A DNA stretch of 64,000 bases from Roseococcus sp. (lineage in GTDB: Bacteria; Pseudomonadota; Alphaproteobacteria; Acetobacterales; Acetobacteraceae): positions 1 through 64,000 of the forward strand of contig JAOAIK010000029.1 of the NCBI GenBank assembly GCA_026414745.1, in the 5' to 3' direction. Positions 51,305 to 59,935 of this stretch are shown here, in pieces. The position numbers and the translations under genes were made by a program. The notes beneath the pieces are model-generated. The model did not search any database. It saw nothing but the letters and a program-made list of their open reading frames with translations, and was not told the DNA's origin. Positions within the stretch are counted from its first letter, which is position 1. Each line of letters opens with the position of its first letter.

Positions 51305-51811
51305 ATGAGCGGCACGCCCCCGGCCACCGATCCCTCGATGGACGACATCCTCGCCTCCATCCGCAAGATCCTCAAGGAGGACGAGCCGCCCGCGGCGGCG
51401 CCGGCTTCGCCGTCCGCCGCGCCGGAGACGGAGGAGCCCCTTGTTCTCACCTCCGACATGATGATCGCTCCCCCCCCTCCGGCGGCCGTTCCGGCGACGC
51501 CTGCCGAACCGGTCGCCGCTTCCGTGCCGGTGGCGTCGGTGACGCCTCTCTCCCCGCCGCCATCGCCCGCGCCGGGCCTGGTGGCCCCGGCCGCTGCGGC
51601 CGCCGCCGCCGCCGCACTTGGCGAACTGTCTCGTGCCATCGGCCATGAGCGGTCCACCCCGATCGCTCGCACCCCCGGCATCACCCTCGAGGAGATGGTG
51701 CGCGAGGAGCTTCGCCCGCTGCTCAAACAGTGGCTCGACGAGAATCTGGCGCCGATGGTGGAGCGTCTCGTGCGCGCCGAGATCGAGCGTGTGATGGCGC
51801 AGGCGCGCTGA
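51305..51811 (+). CDS. popZ: PopZ-family polar organising protein (DUF2497)
   Basis: A 168-residue protein with the three-part PopZ plan: an N-terminal helix (SMDDILASIRKILKEDE, residues 10-27), a Pro/Ala-rich disordered middle (about 28-110, with an uninterrupted Ala run) and C-terminal helices (ITLEEMVREELRPLLKQWLD, then ERLVRAEIERVM) that drive multimerisation. In Caulobacter PopZ condenses at poles and anchors the ParB-parS centromere. The place between tolC and valS is the usual one for popZ. Starts 2 bp after tolC. Confidence 0.88.
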   Translation: MSGTPPATDPSMDDILASIRKILKEDEPPAAAPASPSAAPETEEPLVLTSDMMIAPPPPAAVPATPAEPVAASVPVASVTPLSPPPSPAPGLVAPAAAAAAAAALGELSRAIGHERSTPIARTPGITLEEMVREELRPLLKQWLDENLAPMVERLVRAEIERVMAQAR

Positions 51812-51867
51812 ACCGTCCTGCCGCGTGCCCCCTTGACGGGGCGCGGCGTGCAGTGGACCTCTGCCCC

Positions 51868-54564
51868 ATGCTCGACAAGGCCTTCGATCCCGCAGCGATG
51901 GAGGCGCGGCTCTACGCCGCCTCCGAGGCCGCTGGCGTGTTCTCCGCCGATCCCGCGCGCCCTGCCGCGCCTTTCGCCATCGTCATCCCGCCGCCCAACG
52001 TCACGGGCAGCCTGCACATCGGCCATGCGCTGAACAACACCCTGCAGGACGTGCTGGTGCGCTGGCGCCGGATGCAGGGGCGGGATGCGCTGTGGATGCC
52101 CGGCACCGACCATGCGGGCATCGCGACCCAGATGGTGGTGGAGCGGCTGCTGGCCTCCGAGGGGCAGGAGCGCCGCGCCATGGGGCGCGAGGCCTTCCTG
52201 CGTCGCGTCTGGGCATGGAAGGCCGAAAGCGGGGGGACCATCACCCGCCAGCTCCGCCGTCTCGGCGCCTCGCTCGACTGGCCGCGCGAGCGCTTCACCA
52301 TGGACGAGGGCCTCTCGCGCGCCGTGGTCGAGGTGTTCGTCACCCTGCACAAGCAGGGGCTCATCTACCGCGACCGGCGGCTGGTGAACTGGGATCCCAA
52401 GCTGCTCACCGCCATCTCCGACCTTGAGGTGGAGAGCCGCGAGGTGAAGGGCACGCTCTGGACGCTGCGCTATCCCATCGAGGGCGAACCGGGGCGTTTC
52501 ATCCGCGTCGCCACCACGCGGCCCGAGACGATGCTGGGCGACACGGCGGTGGCCGTGCACCCCGAGGACGCGCGCTTCGCCGACCTGATCGGCCGGCACG
52601 CCCTCCTGCCGCTCGTGGGGCGGCGCATCCCCATCATCGCCGACGCCTACTCCGACCCCGAGAAGGGCACGGGCGCGGTGAAGATCACGCCCGCGCACGA
52701 CTTCAACGATTTCGAGGTGGGCCGCCGGCATGGCCTCCCGATGCCGACGGTGCTCGATCCCGAGGCGCGCATCCGGCTCGACGAGATCGAGGGCGAGCTC
52801 GCCGACATCCCGGGTGTGGCGGAGGCGGGCTTCGTGCGCTCCCTGGCCGGGCAGGAGCGCTTCGCCGCGCGCAAGGCCATCCTCGAGAAGCTCGAGGCGC
52901 TGGATCTGCTCGAGAAGGCCGAGCCGCACACCCACCAGGTGCCCCATGGCGACCGCGGCGGCGTGCCTCTCGAGCCGCGCCTCACCTGGCAATGGTATTG
53001 CGACGCGGCCACCCTGGCGAAACCCGCGATCGAGGCGGTGGAGACGGGGCGGACCGTCTTCGTCCCGAAGCAGTGGGAGAATACCTTCTTCGCCTGGATG
53101 CGCGACATCCAGCCCTGGTGCATCTCGCGCCAGCTCTGGTGGGGGCATCAGATCCCGGCCTGGTACGGACCGGACGGCCACATCTTCGTCGAGCGCACCG
53201 AGGAGGAGGCGAAGGCCGCCGCCCGCGCCCGCTACGGGCATGACGTGGCCTTGCGTCGCGACGAGGACGTGCTGGACACCTGGTTCAGCTCCGCGCTGTG
53301 GCCCTTCTCCACCCTGGGCTGGCCGGAGCGCACGCCCGAGCTCGCCAAGTACTATCCCACGGACGTGCTCGTCACGGGCTTCGACATCATCTTCTTCTGG
53401 GTCGCCCGGATGATGATGATGGGCCTGCACTTCATGGGCGAGGTGCCCTTCCGTCATGTCGTGATCCACGGCCTCGTGCGCGACGAGAAGGGCGCCAAGA
53501 TGTCGAAATCCAAGGGGAACGTGATGGATCCCCTGGAGCTGATCGACGCCTACGGGGCCGATGCGGTGCGCTTCACCCTCTGCGCGCTGGCCTCGCCGGG
53601 GCGCGACATCAAGCTCTCGCGGCAGCGGATGGAGGGGTATCGCGCCTTCGCCACCAAGCTGTGGAACGCGGCGCGCTTCTGCGAGATGAACGGCATCCGC
53701 CCGCAACCGGGCTGGGATCCGGCCTCTGCGCGCTCGGCCCTGGCGCGCTGGATCCTGGACGCGTCCAACGCCGCCATCGCCGAGGCGGAGACGGCGCTCG
53801 AGGCCTTCCGCTTCGACGACTGCGCCTCCGCCCTGTACCGCTTCGTGTGGAACGGCTTCTGCGACTGGTTCCTCGAGTTCGCCAAGCCCGTGCTGCAGGG
53901 GCCCGACGGTCCCGAGAAGGTCGAGGTCCAGGGCGCGGCGCAGCATGTGCTGGGCGTGATCCTGCGGCTGCTGCACCCGATCATGCCCTTCGTGACGGAG
54001 GAGCTCTGGGTGCGGCTCGGCTACGGCGAGGAGGCGGGCTTGCCGCGCGCCCCCTGGCCCGCGCCCGCCCCTGTGCAGGAAGCCGAGGTCGCGCGCGCCG
54101 AACTCGAGGCGGTGATCCGTCTGATCTCCGAGGTGCGCGCGGTGCGTGCGGAGATGAACGTCCCGCCCTCGCTCGTCACGCCGCTGCTCGTGCAGGGCGC
54201 AGCGCCGGAGGTGCTGGCCTGCTGGGCGCGCTGGATGGAGGCGATCCGCCGCCTCGCGCGCGCCAGCGAGCTGCGCGTGCTGGAGGGGGCCCCGCCCGCC
54301 GGCGTCGCACAGGCGGTGCTGGGCGAGGCGACGGTGATGCTGCCGCTGGCGGGCCTCGTTGACCTCGCGGCCGAGCGCGCGCGCCTCTCGCGGGAGCGCG
54401 ACAAGGCGGCCGACGAGGCCCGCAAGATCGAACGCAAGCTCGGCAATGCCGAGTTCCTCGCCAAGGCGCGCGAGGAGGTGGTGGAGGAGACCCGGGAGCG
54501 GCTCGCTGCCATCAGCGCCGAGATCGCCCGCCTCGAGGCCGCCCTCGCGCGCATCGCCGACTGA
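51868..54564 (+). CDS. valS: Valyl-tRNA synthetase
   Basis: Class I aminoacyl-tRNA synthetase (898 residues). HIGH motif GSLHIGHALNN near residue 45, KMSKS motif KGAKMSKSKGNVMDP, the CP1 editing domain in between (ATTRPETMLGDTAVAVHP) and the ValS C-terminal coiled coil (residues about 830-898). The ATG at 51868 follows a weak ribosome site; the frame is open upstream into popZ but without family similarity. Confidence 0.96.
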   Translation: MLDKAFDPAAMEARLYAASEAAGVFSADPARPAAPFAIVIPPPNVTGSLHIGHALNNTLQDVLVRWRRMQGRDALWMPGTDHAGIATQMVVERLLASEGQERRAMGREAFLRRVWAWKAESGGTITRQLRRLGASLDWPRERFTMDEGLSRAVVEVFVTLHKQGLIYRDRRLVNWDPKLLTAISDLEVESREVKGTLWTLRYPIEGEPGRFIRVATTRPETMLGDTAVAVHPEDARFADLIGRHALLPLVGRRIPIIADAYSDPEKGTGAVKITPAHDFNDFEVGRRHGLPMPTVLDPEARIRLDEIEGELADIPGVAEAGFVRSLAGQERFAARKAILEKLEALDLLEKAEPHTHQVPHGDRGGVPLEPRLTWQWYCDAATLAKPAIEAVETGRTVFVPKQWENTFFAWMRDIQPWCISRQLWWGHQIPAWYGPDGHIFVERTEEEAKAAARARYGHDVALRRDEDVLDTWFSSALWPFSTLGWPERTPELAKYYPTDVLVTGFDIIFFWVARMMMMGLHFMGEVPFRHVVIHGLVRDEKGAKMSKSKGNVMDPLELIDAYGADAVRFTLCALASPGRDIKLSRQRMEGYRAFATKLWNAARFCEMNGIRPQPGWDPASARSALARWILDASNAAIAEAETALEAFRFDDCASALYRFVWNGFCDWFLEFAKPVLQGPDGPEKVEVQGAAQHVLGVILRLLHPIMPFVTEELWVRLGYGEEAGLPRAPWPAPAPVQEAEVARAELEAVIRLISEVRAVRAEMNVPPSLVTPLLVQGAAPEVLACWARWMEAIRRLARASELRVLEGAPPAGVAQAVLGEATVMLPLAGLVDLAAERARLSRERDKAADEARKIERKLGNAEFLAKAREEVVEETRERLAAISAEIARLEAALARIAD

Positions 54565-54585
54565 TCACGCCTCGGAGGGAACGCG

Positions 54586-56304
54586 ATGACCCAGTGGGAC
54601 AAGTCCAGGCTGCCGAGCCGCCATGTCAGCGTGGGGCCGGAGCGCGCGCCGCACCGCAGCTACTACTACGCCATGGGCATGACGAAGGAGGAGATCGCCG
54701 CGCCGCTGGTCGGCGTCGCCTCCTGCTGGAACGAGGCCGCCCCCTGCAACATCGCGCTGAGCCGGCAGGCCCAGGCCGCCAAGCGCGGCGTGAAGGACGC
54801 CGGCGCCGCGCCGCGCGAGTTCACCACCATCACCGTGACCGACGGCATCGCCATGGGCCACCAGGGGATGAAGTCCTCGCTGGTCTCGCGCGAGGTGATC
54901 GCGGATTCCATCGAGCTGACCATGCGCGGCCACTGCTACGACGCGCTGGTGGGGCTCGCGGGCTGCGACAAGTCGCTGCCGGGCGTGATGATGGTGATGC
55001 TGCGCCTCAACGTGCCCTCGGTGTTCATGTATGGCGGCTCGATCATGCCGGGGAAGTTCCGCGGCAAGGACGTGACCGTGCTCGACGTGTTCGAGGCGGT
55101 GGGCGCGCATGCCGCGGGCAACATGAGCGATGCGGAGCTGGAGGAGCTGGAACGCCACGCCTGCCCCGGGGCGGGCGCCTGCGGCGGGCAGTTCACCGCC
55201 AACACCATGGCCTGCATCAGCGAGGTGATCGGCCTTGCCCTGCCCTATTCGGCCGGCGCGCCCGCGCCGGACGAGGAGCGCGACCGCTGGGCCTACGAAT
55301 CGGGCCGGGCCGTGGTCGAGCTGATCCGCCAGGGCATCCGTCCGCGCGACATCGTGACGCGCAAGGCGCTCGAGAACGCCGCGCGCATCGTCGGCGCCAC
55401 CGGCGGTTCCACCAATGCCGCTCTTCACCTGCCCGCCATCGCGCACGAAGCGGGGATCGACTTTCCTCTCGAGGAGGTGGCGCGGCTGATGCGCGACACG
55501 CCCCACATCGCCGACCTCAAGCCTGGCGGCCGCTACGTGGCGCTCGACGTCCATCGCATCGGCGGCGTGCCCGTCATCATCAAGGCGCTGCTGGAGGGCG
55601 GGCTGCTGCACGGCGACTGCCTGACGGTGACCGGGAAGACCCTCGCCGAGAACCACAGGGAGGTGGTGTTCCCGCGAAATCAGGATGTGGTCCGGCCGGT
55701 CTCCGATCCGATCTCGAGGATCGGCGGGGTGGTCAGCCTCTTCGGCAATCTCGCGCCTGACGGCGCGATCGTGAAGATCGCCGGCATGAAGACGCTGCGC
55801 TTCGAGGGAACGGCGCTGTGCTTCGACTGCGAGGAGGATGCCTTCGCTGCGGTGGAGGCGCGTGCCTACAAGCCCGGAGACGTGATCGTGATCCGCTACG
55901 AGGGGCCGAAGGGCGGACCCGGCATGCGCGAGATGCTGAGCACGACCAGCGCGATCTACGGCCAGGGCATGGGCGAGAAGGTGGCGCTCATCACCGACGG
56001 CCGCTTTTCGGGTGCCACGCGCGGCTTCTGCATCGGGCATGTCGGGCCCGAGGCCGCGGTGGGCGGGCCGATTGCGCTGCTGCGCAATGGCGACAAGATC
56101 GTGATCGATGCGGAGCAGGGACGCATCGACGTGCTTCTCTCGGACGAGGAGCTGGCGAGGCGCCGGGCGGAGTGGCAGCCCCGCGGGCATGATTTCAACT
56201 CCGGCACGCTCTGGAAATATGCGCAGCTCGTCGGGCCCGCTCGCTATGGGGCGGTGACCCACCCCGGGGCGAAAGGCGAGACCCACGTCTATGCCGACAT
56301 CTGA
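54586..56304 (+). CDS. ilvD: Dihydroxy-acid dehydratase
   Basis: Dehydrates 2,3-dihydroxy-isovalerate and -methylvalerate in valine/isoleucine (and CoA precursor) synthesis (572 residues). Fe-S ligands: Cys in ASCWNEAAPC, GLAGCDKSLPG and ACPGAGACGG. ALITDGRFSG carries the catalytic Ser and GKFRGKDVTV is normal. The family also contains sugar-acid dehydratases, but the close ilvD motifs (HQGMKSSLVSREVIADS) favour the amino-acid enzyme. A GGAGGGAA site precedes the ATG. Confidence 0.93.
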   Translation: MTQWDKSRLPSRHVSVGPERAPHRSYYYAMGMTKEEIAAPLVGVASCWNEAAPCNIALSRQAQAAKRGVKDAGAAPREFTTITVTDGIAMGHQGMKSSLVSREVIADSIELTMRGHCYDALVGLAGCDKSLPGVMMVMLRLNVPSVFMYGGSIMPGKFRGKDVTVLDVFEAVGAHAAGNMSDAELEELERHACPGAGACGGQFTANTMACISEVIGLALPYSAGAPAPDEERDRWAYESGRAVVELIRQGIRPRDIVTRKALENAARIVGATGGSTNAALHLPAIAHEAGIDFPLEEVARLMRDTPHIADLKPGGRYVALDVHRIGGVPVIIKALLEGGLLHGDCLTVTGKTLAENHREVVFPRNQDVVRPVSDPISRIGGVVSLFGNLAPDGAIVKIAGMKTLRFEGTALCFDCEEDAFAAVEARAYKPGDVIVIRYEGPKGGPGMREMLSTTSAIYGQGMGEKVALITDGRFSGATRGFCIGHVGPEAAVGGPIALLRNGDKIVIDAEQGRIDVLLSDEELARRRAEWQPRGHDFNSGTLWKYAQLVGPARYGAVTHPGAKGETHVYADI

Positions 56305-56316
56305 CGCGGCGTTGAC

Positions 56317-56334
56317 CGGCCGTTAACCCGGCCG
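56317..56334 (+). terminator. Hairpin after ilvD
   Basis: CGGCCG (56317-56322) and CGGCCG (56329-56334) pair across a TTAACC loop, 13 bp past the ilvD stop. Short and without T-run; it overlaps a possible CtrA half-site (TTAACC), so a regulatory role is an alternative. Confidence 0.3.
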
Positions 56335-56375
56335 CGGCATCCTCGGCGCGACCACGCCCGACAGGATGCCGGACG

Positions 56376-56963
56376 ATGACAGAACCCGCCTTGGCGGAGA
56401 CGCTCGCGCCCGCCATGACTCCCGCCGAAATCCGACTGCTGAGGGAGGCCGCGTCGCGCGCGGCCTCGGCGGTCGAGTTCGGGGCTGGGGGCAGTACCCT
56501 GCTGCTTCTGGAAGCCGTCGAAGGGCCGGTCGTCTCCGTCGAGAGCGATCCCGCTTGGCTTGCGCGGCTGCGCGCGCATCCCTCCTGCCGCGCCGCGCTG
56601 GACGCCGGGCGCTGGCTGCCGGTGCACGCGGACCTCGGCCCGGTGGGTGCGTGGGGATATCCGGCCGATCCGCGCCGGAACGCGGATGGGCATCTCTACT
56701 GGAATGCGCCCTGGGCGCTCTGCGGCGAGCCGGGCCTCGTGCTGGTGGACGGGCGCTTCCGCGTCGCCTGCGCGCTGGCCGCGCTGGCGCGGGTCGCTCC
56801 GGGCGGCTTTGTCGCCGTGCATGACTTCTGGGGACGCGGCGCCTATCGCGTGCTGCTCGACCACGCCGAGCTGGCGGCGACGGCAGCGAGCCTTGTCCTG
56901 CTGCAGCGCCGTCCTGGCGCGCCGCCGCCGTGCCCCGAGGGGTTCGGGCGGGATCCGCGATGA
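56376..56963 (+). CDS. SAM-fold (methyltransferase-like) protein next to flagellin
   Basis: A 195-residue soluble protein with a Rossmann-like core: VEFGAGGSTLLLLEAV (a glycine-rich SAM-loop pattern), an acidic strand end VVSVESDPAWLARLR, then LVLVDGRFRVACAL and GGFVAVHDFWGRGAYR. The order fits class I methyltransferases, where ESD would bind the ribose, although no substrate motif stands out. Similar small proteins are called hypothetical. It lies between ilvD and the flagellin gene and reads the same way, so a place in the flagellin unit is possible. Function not assigned. Confidence 0.7.
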   Translation: MTEPALAETLAPAMTPAEIRLLREAASRAASAVEFGAGGSTLLLLEAVEGPVVSVESDPAWLARLRAHPSCRAALDAGRWLPVHADLGPVGAWGYPADPRRNADGHLYWNAPWALCGEPGLVLVDGRFRVACALAALARVAPGGFVAVHDFWGRGAYRVLLDHAELAATAASLVLLQRRPGAPPPCPEGFGRDPR

Positions 56964-57015
56964 GGCGTTCCGGAGCGAAACGCTTTCTTAACCCGCCGGC
57001 GGCCATGCTGCCGCT

Positions 57016-57059
57016 GGCCCGCAATCCGCGGGCCTGATCGGCAAAGGAAAAACACCGAT
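57016..57059 (+). promoter_or_regulatory. Structured 5' leader of the flagellin mRNA
   Basis: Two successive hairpins: GGCCCGC (57016-57022) with GCGGGCC (57028-57034), then ATCGG (57037-57041) with CCGAT (57055-57059). The second places the AAAGGA ribosome site in its loop and part of the start codon in its stem, an arrangement suited to translational control. Flagellin translation is controlled by FlaF/FlbT in related bacteria, and flaF follows this gene. Confidence 0.45.
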
Positions 57060-57963
57060 GTCTCTCAACTCGGTCAACACCAACATCGGCGCCATGGTGG
57101 CGCTGCAGTCGCTGAACCGCACCAATGAGGAGATGGCGGCGACGCAGAAGCGCATCTCCACCGGCTTCCGCGTGGCGGATGCGCGCGACGACGGCGCTGC
57201 CTTCGCGGTGGCGGAGCGCGTGCGCGGCGACCTCGCGGCCACGGCCTCGGCCAACCAGCAGCTCGGCGGCGTGAAGGGCCTGCTCGACACGACCCGCGTT
57301 GGCCTCGAGAACATCTCGAAGGCGCTGCAGGACGTGAAGTCCGTTGTCGTCAAGCTGTCCGACTCGAACATCACGGCCGGCCAGCGCCAGCAGTACATGG
57401 CCGCGCTGAAGGAGCAGTTCGCGCAGATCGCGAACTTCATCTCGGACACGCGCTACAATGGCCAGTCCATGCTCAACACGACCGCGACGGCGGGCGATAC
57501 GGGCACGACTCTCGGCCAGGTCACCACGGTCCGCAACGGCGAGGGCGGCACCTACTCCTTCAGAAAGATCGCGACGGCGGGGATCAACGGCGACGCCGGT
57601 TTCACCGCCCTGTCGAATCTCGGCATCACGACGGGCGGCGTGGCGACGGGCACGACCCTCAACGCGGCGATCGCGAGCTTCGCGGCGGCGCTGACCACGG
57701 GCGGGGCCGTGAACCGCGCGATCAACTTCACCCTGACCGCGCTGAACAACCTCGGCAGCTACAGCCGCTACGTGGACAGCCAGATCAACTTCAACAAGGC
57801 GAAGATGGATGCGCAGGAGGCTGGCGTGGGCGCGCTCATCGATGCCGATCTGGCCAAGGAGTCCGCGCGGCTGCAGTCGCTGCAGATCCGCCAGCAGCTC
57901 GGCAGCCAGGCGCTCGGCATCGCGAACCAGGCGCCGCAGGTCCTGCTCTCGCTGTTCCGCTGA
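57058..57963 (+). CDS. Flagellin
   Basis: Filament protein (301 residues) secreted through the flagellar export gate. N-terminal D0/D1 region (SVNTNIGAMVALQSLNRTN, then KRISTGFRVADARDDGAAFAVAER) and C-terminal D1/D0 region (residues about 215-301, ending SLQIRQQLGSQALGIANQAP and LLSLFR) are canonical. The middle (about 145-215) is short, Gly/Ser/Thr-rich and without aromatic residues apart from a Tyr-Phe pair, a plausible target for O-glycans. Only one flagellin gene is in the window. A hairpin-rich leader precedes it and flaF plus two modification-type genes follow. Confidence 0.95.
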   Translation: MSLNSVNTNIGAMVALQSLNRTNEEMAATQKRISTGFRVADARDDGAAFAVAERVRGDLAATASANQQLGGVKGLLDTTRVGLENISKALQDVKSVVVKLSDSNITAGQRQQYMAALKEQFAQIANFISDTRYNGQSMLNTTATAGDTGTTLGQVTTVRNGEGGTYSFRKIATAGINGDAGFTALSNLGITTGGVATGTTLNAAIASFAAALTTGGAVNRAINFTLTALNNLGSYSRYVDSQINFNKAKMDAQEAGVGALIDADLAKESARLQSLQIRQQLGSQALGIANQAPQVLLSLFR

Positions 57964-57995
57964 CCGCGTTCAAACCGAAAAGGAGGGCTGGCAGG

Positions 57996-58136
57996 ATGCC
58001 GCCTTTCTTCTCCTTCTTCCTCTCTCTCGTCGCGCCCGGCTCCCCTGTCTGGCCGGAGCGCGCCCTCATCCCGCCCACCGCGACACCACCGCGCGGATGG
58101 CGCGGCGCGCTGGGCTCTCTCACGGAGGCCCCCTGA
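57996..58136 (+). CDS. Possible 46-residue peptide between flagellin and flaF
   Basis: An ATG ORF with a strong AAGGAGG ribosome site 9 bp upstream, ending 3 bp before the flaF start. The product starts MPPFFSFFLSLVAP, a short aromatic hydrophobic stretch, followed by a Pro/Arg-rich tail. No family is recognised. It could be a real coupled leader peptide for flaF, or the ribosome site could be incidental. Confidence 0.3.
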   Translation: MPPFFSFFLSLVAPGSPVWPERALIPPTATPPRGWRGALGSLTEAP

Positions 58137-58139
58137 CCC

Positions 58140-58478
58140 ATGTCGCTTGCCACGAGCGCCGGCGCCAGCCGCTATCGTCGTCACCTCACGCCCAAGCAGA
58201 TGGAGGCGGAGGTCTTCAGCCGCGTGGTGCGCGGCCTTCGCGAGACCATGGGGCAGCCCGGCACCATCGCGCAGGCGCGCGCCGTCGCCGACACGCGGCG
58301 CCTCTGGGATGCGGTGCTCACCAGCGTGCTCGACCCGGCCAACCAGCTTCCGGTTCCCCTGCGCGCGCAGATCGCCGGTCTCGCCCGCGCCGTGCTGCGC
58401 GAATGCGACGCCGAGGCGCCGGACGCGGCCTTCCTGGTGGAGGTCAACGAACAGATGGCCGCGGCCCTCTGGAGCTGA
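58140..58478 (+). CDS. flaF: Flagellar biosynthesis regulator FlaF
   Basis: A 112-residue helical protein of the FlaF family. Typical elements are the early AxxY-type start (GASRYRRHLTPKQMEAEVF), the ARAVADTRRLWDAVL helix, NQLPVPLRAQIAGLA and the closing helix with FLVEVNEQM. In Caulobacter, Brucella and Bradyrhizobium FlaF promotes flagellin production and secretion and opposes FlbT. No flbT gene is next to it here, which is unusual. Confidence 0.86.
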   Translation: MSLATSAGASRYRRHLTPKQMEAEVFSRVVRGLRETMGQPGTIAQARAVADTRRLWDAVLTSVLDPANQLPVPLRAQIAGLARAVLRECDAEAPDAAFLVEVNEQMAAALWS

Positions 58479-58491
58479 GGAGAACCACCCG

Positions 58492-59934
58492 ATGCTGGCA
58501 TCCGTCGCCGAGTCCACCCCGCCCGCGGCGCTCATGCGCCTCATGGAGCGCGGCGCCGCGCTGCTTGCCGAGGGCCGCGCGGCGGAGTCGCTCGAACTCC
58601 TTCAACGCGCCGCCTCGGTGCCCGACGCGCCCGCCCTTGCCCACGGCCTCCTGGCCGAGGCGCTGGAGGCCGAGGGCCGGCTCGACGAGGCGCTGCTTGC
58701 GGCCGACAGGGCCGTTCGCTCCGGCGAGGGCGCCCCCCCATGGCTGCGAGCGCGCGCGCGCATCCGCCGCGCCCTGGGCCAGAGCCTTGCGGGGCTGGAC
58801 GACGCCGCGGCGGCGGTGATGGCCGATCCTTCGGACATCGAGTCGAAATCCCTGCTCGGCATCTGCCTCTCGGAGGCGGGGCGTCACGATGAGGCGCTGC
58901 TGCTTCTCCACCAGGCCTTCTCGGCGGAGCCTGGGTCGGCGCAGCGCGCGGCGATGCTGGGCTTCGGCTTCCTGCGCGCCGGCCGGCACGCGGCGGCGGA
59001 GGAAGTCCTCGGCCTCGCCGAGGCGATGGCGCCGCAGGCGCCGGGCATCGCGGCGCTGCGCGCCCAGAACGCGCTTGCGGCTGGCGAGCCCGAGCGCGCC
59101 ATCGCGATCGCCGAGGCGGCCGTGCATCGGTGCGCGGCGGATGTGCGTCTCTTTTCCGTCCTCGGCCAGGCGCGGCAGCGGCTCGGGCAGGATGCCGCGG
59201 CACTCGACGCCTATGCCGCGGCGCTGCGGCTCGATCCCGGCAGCGGTTACCTGCGCCACCTCGTGGCGGCACTCGGCGGCGATGCGGCGCCGGCGCGGGC
59301 CGATGGCCGGTACGTGGCAGAGGTGTTCGACGGCTATGCGAGCCGCTTCGAGGCCTCGCTCTTCGCGCTCGGCTACAGGGTTCCGGGGATGATGCTCCGC
59401 ATGATCGAGCGTGCGCGGCCGGAGGTCGCCGCCGGCCGTGCGAAGCTCGGTCCGGTGCTCGATCTCGGCTGCGGCACCGGGCTCATGGGCGCGACGCTGC
59501 ATGACCTGCTCGGCGATGCCCTGGTCGGCGTGGACATGTCGTCCCGGATGATCGAGGAGGCGCGCGCGAAGGGGGTCTATACCCGGCTCGATTGCCTGGA
59601 CATCGAGGCCGCCTTGCGCGCGGAGGAGGGGCTCTACGACGTCATCCTGCTCGCGGATGTGCTCTGCTACTTCGGTGAACTCGCTCCGCTGCTGCGTCAG
59701 CTGCGCGCGCGCCTCGCGCCCGGCGGGCTGCTGCTGCTGAGCGTGGAGGCGGCGGCCCCGGAGGCTCGCTGGACGCTCGCGCGCAGCGGCCGCTACGCCC
59801 ATGGCGAGGCCTATCTGCGCGCTGCCCTGGCGGAGGCTGGGCTCGTCGCGCGCGAGTTCCGCTCCGAGCCGATCCGCTGGGAGGGTGAGGACCCGGTGCA
59901 GGGCCATGTGGTCTGCGCGATGGCAGGGGGCTGA
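58492..59934 (+). CDS. TPR-methyltransferase fusion protein
   Basis: A 480-residue cytoplasmic protein. Residues about 15-275 are six or so tetratricopeptide-type helical repeats (for example LLAEALEAEGRLDEALLAADRA and LLGICLSEAGRHDEALLLL, LLxxGRxxxA pattern). Residues about 285-480 are a class I SAM methyltransferase: VFDGYASRFEASL linker, SAM loop LDLGCGTGLMGA (from about residue 323), VGVDMSSRMIEEAR, and LLADVLCYFGEL, the DREB/UbiE-like order of tellurite- or TPR-linked methylases. The TPRs likely bind a protein, by position flagellin or the glycosyltransferase that follows 1 bp later. Whether it methylates a protein side chain or a glycan is unknown. Confidence 0.85.
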   Translation: MLASVAESTPPAALMRLMERGAALLAEGRAAESLELLQRAASVPDAPALAHGLLAEALEAEGRLDEALLAADRAVRSGEGAPPWLRARARIRRALGQSLAGLDDAAAAVMADPSDIESKSLLGICLSEAGRHDEALLLLHQAFSAEPGSAQRAAMLGFGFLRAGRHAAAEEVLGLAEAMAPQAPGIAALRAQNALAAGEPERAIAIAEAAVHRCAADVRLFSVLGQARQRLGQDAAALDAYAAALRLDPGSGYLRHLVAALGGDAAPARADGRYVAEVFDGYASRFEASLFALGYRVPGMMLRMIERARPEVAAGRAKLGPVLDLGCGTGLMGATLHDLLGDALVGVDMSSRMIEEARAKGVYTRLDCLDIEAALRAEEGLYDVILLADVLCYFGELAPLLRQLRARLAPGGLLLLSVEAAAPEARWTLARSGRYAHGEAYLRAALAEAGLVAREFRSEPIRWEGEDPVQGHVVCAMAGG

Positions 59935-59935
59935 G

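Noticed and set aside
57016-57029. Sigma-54 promoter before flagellin
   Set aside because: GG and GC have the right 10-bp gap, but the -12 box reads CCGC rather than TTGC and the start site would leave a very short leader. Kept only as an alternative reading of the hairpin.
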